A stretch of DNA of 64,000 bases. Origin: Allacma fusca. Its lineage: Eukaryota; Arthropoda; Collembola; Symphypleona; Sminthuridae. The stretch covers positions 2,294,001-2,358,000 of the forward strand of contig OX359249.1 in assembly GCA_947179485.1 (NCBI GenBank), read 5' to 3'. The position numbers were made by a program, and so were the translations under genes. The first letter of the stretch is position 1, and the number at the start of each line of letters is the position of its first letter. This document shows, in pieces, positions 37,955-64,000 of the stretch. Under the pieces are notes generated by a model. That model made no database searches. It was not told where the DNA came from and saw nothing but the letters and a program-made list of their open reading frames with translations.

Positions 37955-38240
37955 CAGTGTACACTCACTAAAGGACGAGGCCTCTTTACAGGAGTATTTT
38001 CTGATAAGAGGAAAAATACTTGGACACGTTCCTATCTGAACTTACCCCGACGATCCTCATCCCTTGCACGAGCATGTACAATAAACTCTGGTTGTTAGAA
38101 GCTCCTCTCAAAAGAGCAAGCTCTTAGAGCCAAATTTCTCGTTTAGCACAATATTTATTTGTCTGTAATAAATTATAGCCGAGACCCCTTTCTAAGGAAG
38201 ACTTGCTTTTTGAGGGTGCTGTTACAAAGTGAGTGGACTG
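37955..38240. mobile_element. Pogo/Tigger-like MITE, long class, TA target duplication
   Basis: TA-CAGTGTACACTCACTAA at the left and AAAGTGAGTGGACTG-TA at the right bound a 286-base copy. The left subterminal region holds GGCCTCTTTACAGGAGTA and ACTTGGACACGTTCC. The middle has TTAGAAGCTCCTCTCAAAAG, which itself looks subterminal, so this copy may be a dimer or a nested insertion. Confidence 0.7.
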
Positions 38241-38893
38241 TAGTACACAACTGACATCAAATTCTTACAGTGTGTGCCAATTGAGGGGGTGTTATGAGTT
38301 ATTGTGAAAAATCGTCCCAGAAAGGGAAAATGAATGGTAGTGAGGAGTCAATGGCCTTATACAGATAGAGTAGAGGAAGTCTCATATAAGAATCCGAGAG
38401 TGTAGGTACCTTCGAGAGTAGAGTAGAGTGCCAGGGAATAATGGGAAGGAAAATAAAGCGTGAGAAAGGGAAACGGAAAGGTGAGGATAAAAATTGGGTG
38501 AGTTACAACAAAATGAGATTGATACATTGGATTGTATGAAAAGAGGGGAAAGGAGAGTGTGTGAGGGAAATGTCAATAAAATGTGCGTTGCCAGGAGCTG
38601 AGATTTGTATGAGTATTGGATGATTAAATTGACTCCTCACTCCCGCCTGTCTCCCACCTTTGTTTCCCAGTCCTGAGAGTTGGGAGACGGGGAAACGGGT
38701 CCGGTGAGGAGTCTCGACGGAAAAATCCCATGTTATTTATGGACCGAGTAGAATATCGGGAGGATAAATTGTCAGACGTTCGAAGAGAGTATCAGGAAAG
38801 AGCATCTTGTTCACGACGCGTTAAGATAAGAAAATAACCAGGTTTTCCAGTCCAAAGTGATTTACATGGGGAGGGATAGGGAAGAGATAGATA

Positions 38894-39071
38894 CAGTCGG
38901 AGCACCCTGTCAGAGCACCCTGATTAAAGTAGCGAAACTTTTTTTCTCCTGGGATATTGTGCTTTAGAAATGGAGAAAAAATTGGAGGGGGGCTCAACGA
39001 GGGAAGGAGTCAAAATACTTTTGACACTGTTCATAAAATCTGGGGGAACTCTTACTAGGAAGAGTGCACTG
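38894..39071. mobile_element. Pogo/Tigger-like MITE with TA target duplication
   Basis: TA-CAGTCGGAGCACCCTG starts it and AGGAAGAGTGCACTG-TA ends it. The length is 178 bases. The phrase ACTTTTGACACTGTTC corresponds to the family interior. Confidence 0.7.
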
Positions 39072-40431
39072 TACATTCGGGAGCATATGGGAGAGTATTT
39101 GCTCTGGCCCTCCCAAACCCCAACCTTGGGAAGGGAAGTGACGTGAGGAGGGAAGGAAGGAGGTGGAGGAGGAGGAGGAGGAGCTCCAACTCTCCCTTCA
39201 ACTCTCACACCCGAAAACCCGCTCTCATCGCCCGTCATCATTTATCCCTCACTCAATTACCGCAATTCAACTCCAACGAAACCCAACCACCAAACATCAC
39301 CAATTCCAACCTAAACCCCACATTACCCATCTCCTCTTCCAAAGTCATCTCCTCTTCCTTCAATAACATCTTCATAAACAATTGCACAATAACACTAAAC
39401 CATCAAAACTCAGGAAATGCAACCAGGCTCACGAGCAGAAATAATTTCCCTCATTACATTTCCTTCCTCTTTTTTTTATCATCAAATTACTTTCAAGCTC
39501 TAAACTTCCCTCAGAAAAAAAAAACACATTTAAAAAGCAGCCACTCCAAAAAATAAAGTTCCCCTTCAACTGGACATTATGAGTGAAATAAAAATTTAGG
39601 AAATAGGAAGTTAAAAGGAAAACCCTAACTTCCCTGGAACTCACATCTGAAGTAACTACAGTTTGCACTTGATATTAGCGACCACTGCACACACACCATA
39701 GCTTTTCCTCAGACCTGGCTAAAAATTTTGGACTCATTCCAATCCAACATTTTGTCAAGTGGGACATACTAAATATTGTATTTATTGATGATCCTTGGAA
39801 ATTGCGAGCTCTATCGTCTGACATGAATTTAATTAGTTGGGACATAAAATAGATTTTCGCTATAAAGAGCCCAAGACATGTGACTTTTACTAGTGTACGA
39901 TTTTCTATGAAGGAAATCTTAAATTTCCTGTGAACGCAAACCCGCGCAAGGAACTTTGTTTAGGGATAAATTAAACATCACTCAGTCCTTCCTCCCAAGA
40001 GCACACTGTATCTTCATCATATAAAACATACCTATAGATTTCTTGCAATTAGAGCACTTTGGCACTGGATCCTTGTTTACGTAATAACTTAAGGAGCTGA
40101 CTCCTCGGGATTGGGTTTAAATTCACAGAAGAGTTTGGCTCAGGATAGTGAGGTTCAACTGTAGTACTTTTTTTCCCCCATAAGAATCTTAAAACTTTGA
40201 AAGAAGAGACACTCCAAAAGAGCTTAGAGGTTTCCATGGAATTTCTGTCTCTGCAAACATCGCGTTTTCAAGGAAGGAGTATTTTGCGAGGGAAAAAGTT
40301 GCAAAAGAGTGAACTTTTTGAGAGGAGCGGGAAGTGGGGACGAGAAAGTAGCTGGAGCGTGGAGATGAAGGAGATGGAGGTGCTCCATGCATTTTAGTAT
40401 TTATGACGACTCCGGGATCAAGCTATGGGTA
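39072..40431. other. Non-coding, nothing recognised
   Basis: A GGA-rich stretch (39150-39185) precedes C/A-rich sequence whose 137-codon frame is Ser/Asn/Pro-rich without a motif. Possible MITE scraps lie near 39990-40030. Confidence 0.4.
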
Positions 40432-41215
40432 CAGTGAGCACTCTCTACGAGTGCATCTTCCAAAATATCAACAGCTCTTTGGTACAATCTTTGAAGGAGG
40501 GAACACAGCATTGTGGTAAATGCAGGAGTTACAGAATATTTTTATCCTTTTGAGAATATGCTGCTGTAAGCGCATCTCTACTAGGAGGAGTATACTTTAG
40601 CTTGTAGTTGGTTGGAGAGTTTAGTGAGGAAGATGTTTCTTCATATATTGATGTTGCAATCATTTTTCTTTCTGGGCTCCGTCCCTTCCTCCACACACAC
40701 ACACACACACACACACACATTCTCTCTCTCTCTCTCTCTCATATGACCCTCTGTGTATTTACACATATGCTTGAGACGGCCAGTTGTGGTTATAAATATT
40801 AGGAAGAGAGGAGTTTTCTCCCCAAGTGACGACATCACACTCACATGGGGAATGAGGCTTAGGCAGGAGCAAAAAGGGGGAAGCGAGTCAAGTAAATGGG
40901 ATAAAGTTGCTTTCCTGAGAGAAGGCAGTACAGTTCACTCTCCCTGCACTGGTTCTCCCTATTATCACGTTTCTAATGGAAAACTGCACTTTTGTAACGC
41001 TCTGTAACACAATCCGCAGTTACAGTCTACTTTCGCTATAGGGGGACTCCCATTTGCGCATTTTCTCTGCTGGGGCCAAATGTTTTCCTTATATTCCTCT
41101 TTATTTCAATCCTGTTGTTCTCCTTGAGAAACTCACCTATGGAGTACGAAGTGTGCTCTCACTTTTCTACACCTTCCTATTCTACTCTTTGATCCCACTC
41201 TACGGGGTAACCACA
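40432..41215. mobile_element. Several pogo-like MITE left ends and fragments
   Basis: TA-CAGTGAGCACTCTCTACG at 40432, TA-CAGTTCACTCTCCCTG at 40931 and TA-CAGTCTACTTTCGCTATA at 41023 all face the same way. Right ends are not intact. A compound microsatellite, CA (40692-40719) then TC (40721-40740), lies between them. Confidence 0.5.
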
Positions 41216-41274
41216 AAGCAAAGTTTTTCCAGGTTCAAGAGCAAGCAGCTGTAGGAGTCAAATTTTGCATCCTA

Positions 41275-41308
41275 GAGAGAGAGAGAGAAAACAAAGAGAG
41301 AGAGAGAG
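41275..41308. repeat. GA microsatellite, interrupted
   Basis: Two GA runs separated by AAAACAAA. Confidence 0.85.
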
Positions 41309-41559
41309 GCCACAGAAGATATAGTGTCTTAAATTTTTCTCCATTGAAGGATATTTTTTTGTAGAAGAAATGAACTTTGAAGGAAAATCAAATTTCCTAT
41401 ATTACAATTTGAATTTAAAAAATTGTAAAAGAATTGAGCACTCCTGCTTTTGGGAGTGATAATATAAAAAGGGTACATGAATAAAATGTTGGCTGGATTT
41501 TCCAGGGGAAATGTTTCCATGTGATGACTGGACTGTAAAATAATGAAGTTTTGCTTCCT

Positions 41560-41720
41560 TTTGAAGTGCTACTATATAAAGGGTGCGTGTAGTGTTTATA
41601 GTTCTCATTTCGTTGTCTCTACAGCATTTGAGTTGAGTAGTTTATAACGACGGGGTTCGTATAGAGGATAAAAATCGTTACAGCGTAGGGGCTCTGAGGA
41701 AAGTGGACAAAGTAGTGAAG
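41560..41720. other. TATA-like box and Inr-like site inside pogo-like sequence
   Basis: ACTATATAAAGGG (41571-41583) is followed about 30 bases later by TCATTT (41605-41610), the spacing of a core promoter. However, TTTATAACGACGGGGTTCG and CGTTACAGCGTAGGGGCTCT just downstream look like transposon subterminal sequence, and family ends often contain TATAAGAG. No downstream exon is supported. Confidence 0.25.
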
Positions 41721-42138
41721 CTGCGGATGCGAAGATGTTGGGCGAGGAGAGTGGAGATGAGAAGTACGAGGACTCCTCAGTAACATATGTGTCTTCCTTA
41801 TGGCTCTGTTTGTAAACACACATGGGAATGAGGCTTTTTCACCTTCCTCCCTTCTCCTCACTTCCCGAACAAGTCGTACATGAGAAACTCACTTTGTTTC
41901 ATTTGCTCTCTGTCTCTCCTCTCTTCTTCCATCTCTCCATGGAGACTCCCTCCGAGAAAAATCCACTATCAAATACACTCCTCAATTTCCGTCCGTACAA
42001 GTCTCAAATGGTGGGGAATGAAAATACATAGTAATTACATTTTCAGCTACAGGAGAGAAACATTACAACTTTATTCACTCCCAGTAATTTAATATTTCCA
42101 GCCTGAAGGTCTCGGTATGATATTCCGAGACCCGGATA

Positions 42139-42308
42139 CAGAGCGTACACTCATTGGCCGGGATCCCCGTGTCAAAGCAAAAGGGGGATCCTTCTTGCGA
42201 AAATATTTAGACACACGTTAATTTCCCTGCCCAGCTTTGAGAGCTAGTAATTGAATTATGAATTACATTTTGCTCTTCGCAGAGCTGCTCTTTAAATGGA
42301 GCTGACTG
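42139..42308. mobile_element. Pogo/Tigger-like MITE with TA target duplication
   Basis: TA-CAGAGCGTACACTCATTGG at the left and AAATGGAGCTGACTG-TA at the right bound 170 bases. The interior has ATTTAGACACACGTTAATTT. Confidence 0.65.
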
Positions 42309-58777
<16,469 letters not shown>

Positions 58778-59678
58778 TGACTTATGTGATTCCCTCGTAT
58801 GTGAGTGTGTGAGTGTGTGTGTGTGTGTGTGTGTGTTGTGTGAGTGTAATCTTCCCCATGTAATCATCCAACTTGATGGCTCCCATCTTCCAACCAATCC
58901 ATGGCGGAGTAGCAAGGCCGTGTCTCTCCACATTAAATATCCCATGAGCACACACAAGTACATTCACTTGCCAAATATTATATTCTAACTCCCCAACTTG
59001 TCATCCTTTCGTAATTTATCCTCATCCCATAACTTCTCCGACCCTTTCATCTTCCTTCCCTGCCGATCCGTCCGGACTCGCTTCAATTAGTCCCGACTCC
59101 ATTCCCACCAATCCCCTCCATAATGCCCGAATTTCCATAACCTTGTGTGCACTTGCTCCCAGCAAGACTCTCTCCTGTCCCGCAGTTCATCATCTCGTAG
59201 TAGCAAAACCCACTGGCTATGGGACACTCTTCAGCCTGACACCATTTAAAGCCGGACCAACAATCCCATCAAATAAATAGTCAAATAAATATCCGCTCAT
59301 AAATAGGGGAACATAATAGTTCTTTCAAAGACATAACCCAGGGTCCAGTCTGTAATAGTGTCCCAGCCGACGTCCTAAATGGCGTCCAAAATAGCGTCCA
59401 AATTCCCATCCAAAGGAGCGTCCAAAAGGGGACCAGATCAGCCTTCTCGTGCTTTTATTCAAAGCAGTGCAATTCGTCCGTAAATGACCTTAATTATTTT
59501 TGCAGAGAACGTAATTAAAAATAGTCCCTCCTCCTACGATTCCCCATGTAGCAGTGGATCTTTGAGCGTTATTAGGAACACGTTAGAGAAAGAAGAAAGG
59601 AAAAAACTAGGAAACGCTAAGCTTGGAAAAATTACATGACATTGCCAATCTTCTTTTACACGAGATCTGCGAACGTTG

Positions 59679-59684
<6 letters not shown>

Positions 59685-59722
<38 letters not shown>
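59685..59722. repeat. CT microsatellite, about 19 units
   Basis: The longest pure dinucleotide run among those I measured in the window. A 12-bp tandem (GCGTCCAAAATA-type, four copies) lies at about 59380-59430. Confidence 0.9.
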
Positions 59723-59725
<3 letters not shown>

Positions 59726-60289
59726 CATACTAGGGAAGGGAAAGACGATCGCATAATAGTAGAAGGAAGGTTGGAAAACAGGAGCAGAAGGAGTTGTAGG
59801 GATAATAGTGCAAGGAACGGCACAAGTATGATTTGATAAATGAAAGGGGCAATGAGTGCGGGTATACGGAACACAGTCCCATATGTCATATTTAAAGGGT
59901 AATAGAGTCCCCAGATGTTATCGAGAGGAGATGAGGAAGAGCAAGAAATATGGAATCACGCAGATTTTAATCCCAATTCAGATCAAAGATTGGGGGTTAT
60001 AGTATGTGTGCAAAAATTCTGGAGTGCACACACGCACGAGGAAAAACTCTCTCTGCTCTTGCCACAGTACTAAGGGGTGTCTTCAAATATCAATTTATGC
60101 CGCTCTGAGCACCGCCTTATTTTAACACCTGTAAAAACCATCTGAGGCCCATGGGCCTTCAGTCTATCCCGCTTACACGAGCGGATATCAAGGGATTTAT
60201 CTTCAATGTAATGGAGTTCTTCCATAAGGAGGATAATTACGAATTACATTTTAATTAAAACTGGGGTGAGCGGGGTGAATTATTACTGA

Positions 60290-61565
60290 TAAAAATTCTG
60301 TCCCTTGAAAATCCTCTTATAAGGGTGGGACACTGGGGCAATGGAAAATGTAAGAAAGGTTAAACAGTGATCCCGTACAGTTACAGGGGGAATCCCTGGA
60401 TAAGAAGGGAAGGGAATTTGTTACAGCGACAGTGTCCTGTACTACAGTGACTGGGTAATTATTTGAATGAGCCCTCGTGAGAAGCGGAGATAGAGAATCC
60501 GCATTTCACGCTGTGTGACTTCCACCGTGTGGTACACACAAGAGCAGGTAGACATGGCAGGAGCACTGCGTTAAATTTAAATATGGGCGGTTAAATAGGA
60601 AAGTCTAAGTGCCGAGGCGAGAGCTTGTCTCGTAGGAATGTTATATGTGTGTGATAGAGGGGATATAGATATGGTCTTATTATTCCGAGGCACACTCCTC
60701 CGTGCCCAAGTCTTGAGCAAATATCGGAGCAAATACCTGTCCCTCTTCTCTCCGCACTCCCGCAAATCTAATGTTACAAAACAGGAGCCACACGCTCACA
60801 CAGCACAACACAACTCATGGAAGCTAGCCAAAAGTATCAAAAGCCTTTTTTTTTCCTACGAGAGGTTACATTTTTTATAAATATTCCCCTCAACTCTTTC
60901 CCCATCTACATCTCTATTTATTATACATTATTGAACAAGTGTGCGAAGATCCTACTTACCCGAAACTTCCTCACTCAAATATACACTGGAGTCTCTTTAT
61001 AATAGGACCCCTACAAACGCTCAATTTTCCCTCGTACTCACGCATTTCTTTCGACAGGAAATCTAACACTACAGAAAATACGGCATTTAACTCAATATTT
61101 CCAACTACTTCTTTTTCCCTGTAAAACGCTCCCTGAGACCTCCCTATATAAGCTCTTGTAAGAATAAGAATTAAAATTCTTGCGAATAGGAATGTGTGCA
61201 ACTTGTACCCCTACAGAGATAGTACTTTTTCAGTCCTTTCGTAATGTCTTCACTGTACAGACACAAGTCACATAATTTCCTCTCTGTTTTCGCCCATCAT
61301 TTATTTCAGCACAGATTTATAAAACAATTGGATTTTAATAATAATTATTATACTCTCGCTATAGCAGATAACTACAGGAGCACTTTCTCCACACGGGAAA
61401 AATCATTTGATGTTATTAGCCACAAAATTAGTTTTTCCCCTAGTTGGAAGACCATCCCACTATCAAAGTCAGATTTTATTCTGAAAAGATACAGTACACT
61501 CTTGTATAATTACGAACCTTATAACAAAATCCGGAATCAAAACGTGATAAAAATATTCCTGTAGG
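60290..61565. mobile_element. Pogo-like MITE fragments
   Basis: Family-like phrases lie at 60318-60335 (CCTCTTATAAGGGTGGGAC), 60370-60440, 60985-61015 (CACTGGAGTCTCTTTATAAT), 61130-61160 and 61355-61370. A clear left end, TA-CAGTACACTCTTGTATAAT, is at 61492. None is complete. Confidence 0.45.
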
Positions 61566-62630
61566 CACATCTTTCAGTAGGGAAATCCTGAATTTATTTG
61601 ATGGAGCATGGGGGTGTGAGGGACTGGATCAATTCCAGTTTAAACCTCTCCTATTACCAACATTTCCTCTAGATATATGAAATTAAAGCATTAGCGTTGA
61701 TGCCTAATTAAAATCTAATCATGCAAAATTAATCCCTGGAATTCTCACAAGCGACAGACAGGAATCCACAGACTGTGGAAAAAAACGATTCGTTCCCTCA
61801 AATTAGAATCTGCATCCCAAGAGATGCACTCGGCAGATGGCGCTCTGGGAAACGCATAGAGTGTGGGCAGTGGCTATATTGGAGTGATTTTCCGGAGAGA
61901 CGTTGAAATATACCCTCAATATTTTATCCAGAAACAATGTTCTTTTGAAGGGGTCCGTTATCCCGAGAGAGTAACCTGTCAGCACACGTTAATGGACTGG
62001 TGCGTGTGAATGTATTAAAATGGGAAAAATAGTTGTGGCTGGAAATCAGGGCGTCGAGCAGAGTTGTTTGACAGTGAAGGAATTAATGTCAATTGGTAGG
62101 GACATACCTAGGTCCGTATAATTATGCTGATTGAGTTGAGACGGAAGAAAAAAAGTAGGGAATAAAAAGGGGAAAAGAGAATTGAAAGGGAAAGAAAGAA
62201 TTGCTGAGGAACCAGGAATTTAGCTAACTAAATGTAAGTAGTAGTTTTGGATTACAGGCACAAGTTGTGTGGTTTTGGCAGGGAAGAGTGAGCTCCGAGC
62301 TTTGAAAGGAGGTTATGGTTAGAATGAGGAGAGCACGTTTCCACAAAAATCCAAGTGACTTGCCAACTTCAAACGGCATCCGTTTGCTCTATGTCAATTA
62401 CCATATAGCGAGGGGAATTTCCACGGACGGACAAGCCAGGTGCTGGTGGCCTGCTCTAAATCCCAACTTCCTTCAATTAAATTACAGCATCATTTTTTAT
62501 ACAGAAATTACATTGAGCAAGGAGTCATTTTCCAGGAGCATTTCAAAATACGAACTCATGGTTAATGTACGAAGGATGCAGGATGGAGGGATCATGAATT
62601 TGCAAACAGTCACAGACTCACTTCCAACTC

Positions 62631-62657
<27 letters not shown>
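62631..62657. repeat. GA microsatellite
   Basis: A pure GA run of 27 bases. Confidence 0.9.
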
Positions 62658-62661
<4 letters not shown>

Positions 62662-62725
62662 TTACAAGAGTGAGCTGGAGACTGGAGCTTGTCAGGGTGG
62701 CAACAGCTTGCTTCAATAGCAAGTA

Positions 62726-63028
62726 CAGTAGCTCCTCCTTGTAACATCATCCCTTCCAGTCTCAAAGACCCTTAAATAGTACATTTTTTCAATATGAGCC
62801 AAACATATATTTTGACGTGTATTTACCACCATAATATTTCCCTACTTTAGAAACTTATGGAGTAAACTCTGAACCCTCGTAAAAGGATTTCCCCTGTAGA
62901 GGCAAAATTATTTTGGCACATTCACATTTACCACGATGCTAATTTTGCTCCTTGCATCAAGAGCATATGTCATTACAAGTGTCAAACTTGGCCTCTTTCA
63001 CGGGTGCTCTTAGAGCCACAGCGCACTG
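62726..63028. mobile_element. Pogo/Tigger-like MITE, long class
   Basis: TA-CAGTAGCTCCTCCTTG starts it and AGCCACAGCGCACTG ends it (followed by TC). The interior has TTTTGGCACATTCACA and ACGATGCTAATTTTG, matching the copies at 24.2 and 35.5 kb. The length is about 303 bases. Confidence 0.55.
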
Positions 63029-63089
63029 TCCCTACTTTCAGAGTTAGCTTCAGAAGTAATGAAATCCTTTGCAAGTCGGGGTGCAGTTC

Positions 63090-63802
63090 GAAATGATTTT
63101 TTATAACAAAGTACTCTCGCTAGTATTAATAAGGCTTTGACATCTCTATAAGGCTATAATACGGAGGTCTTACCATGTGAAGAATTTTTTCTTGTGAGAT
63201 CAGTATCTATCTATAAATTTTAAAAGTAACCAATTCTCAAGCGAGGGAGTCATCTGTAGTCAGAGTTCACACTTTTGAAACATTCACGAACAGGTAATTT
63301 GTAAGCTCTTCAAGGGATACTATTATCTGTAATGTTATACAGAGTTCCCATCAAAAAGGGAACAGTTTGCATGGAAACTGCTCAGGAAAAAATCGACAGC
63401 GTCTTTAGAGATGAGTCCTTGGGAGGACTGTTATTCCGAGGCCCAACTGTAAAGGAAGAAATAGTCGGAAAAGAAATTCTCTCTTGTCATTCCCGGGGTT
63501 ATAGGAATGTTACATTTAATGTGGATACATAGGAAATGATCGCACATGGGGAAAATCCTATTACAATGAGAATAAGAAGCTTGGCTGTTAGACACAGTGT
63601 CCAGGGAAAATGCGTATTGTAAGGAGGTCACTGGGAGGAAGTGTAGGAGCAAGTCTAGTCGCTTTACAGATCCGCTATGTGTAGCGGAAATTCCTGGTGG
63701 ACTGGATTGTCTGGCCCCATAAAAACAATGGTAGGGGTAGTTCCTATATAAGGGATAGTTTTCGGAGTGGGTAGGAATCAGGAGTCCCCAGGGAGTCCGC
63801 TG
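63090..63802. mobile_element. Pogo-like MITE fragments, right end at 63802
   Basis: Fragments lie at 63105-63265 and at 63341-63450 (TATACAGAGTTCCCATCAAA to GGCCCAACTG-TA). At 63680-63802 the right end is GGGAGTCCGCTG-TA. 63803-64000 shows nothing further. Confidence 0.45.
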
Positions 63803-64000
63803 TAGTGAGAGGTGCCTGTAGAGAGACTTCTGGGGCTGGGAAGGACTGTCGTTTGTGTGCGGGAGGAAGAGTGGAGGAAGGTAGAAAGTGAGGCTGCTAT
63901 GCAGATGAGCACATTCAAATCCAACATTGTAATCAAGCTGTTATGAGTCGGCAACTGTGAGAATGGTAATGATGAGAAATACATGAGATATGAAATGCTC

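Noticed and set aside
39143..39556. 137-codon frame with Arg-rich start
   Set aside because: The Arg run comes from a GGA repeat and the remainder is Ser/Asn/Pro/Thr low complexity; no domain.

Overview
This is a eukaryotic window, about 40% GC by eye, and almost all of it is non-coding. The one gene I can support is the 5' (N-terminal) part of a neuronal RNA-binding protein of the ELAV/Hu family, on the + strand. Three exons are visible: 43861-44441, 44548-44651 and 58571-58724. They encode RRM1 completely and the first half of RRM2. The residues are very close to what I remember of insect FNE/ELAV proteins (for example [34 protein letters not shown] and [13 protein letters not shown]), so the source is most probably an arthropod. 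I cannot tell the order from the sequence. The rest of RRM2, the hinge, RRM3 and the 3' UTR lie beyond position 64000.

Layout: 1-43860 is upstream sequence. It is either a long 5' intron or introns of the same gene, or promoter and intergenic sequence; the good acceptor at 43859-43860 implies at least one upstream exon. 43861-44651 is the compact coding core with a 106-bp intron. 44652-58570 is a 13.9-kb intron. 58725-64000 is the beginning of another long intron.

The non-coding DNA has three main ingredients. (1) It carries many decayed copies of a small non-autonomous DNA transposon with CAGT..ACTG ends, TA target-site duplications and subterminal CACTCTC-n-TATAAGAG sequence, resembling pogo/Tigger-type Tc1-mariner MITEs. 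Twelve copies have both ends recognisable, and many more are fragments. (2) There are blocks of short-period tandem repeats, each with its own vocabulary. Examples are a 29-bp array with AP-1-like TGAGTCA cores, a GGTCA block, a 10-bp AAAG array, an exact 19-bp array, a 30-bp array and CATATG/TACGTA-rich tracts. (3) There are very frequent GA/CT and CA/GT microsatellites.

I found no second protein-coding gene, no tRNA or rRNA, no transposase, no viral gene, no CRISPR array and no prokaryotic system. Long open frames elsewhere are low-complexity or repeat-derived. I do not see convincing evidence for a new biological system. The points most worth checking are the open, glutamine-rich frame ahead of the first ATG, the matched intron positions in RRM1 and RRM2, the motif-bearing tandem arrays, and the transposon family itself.
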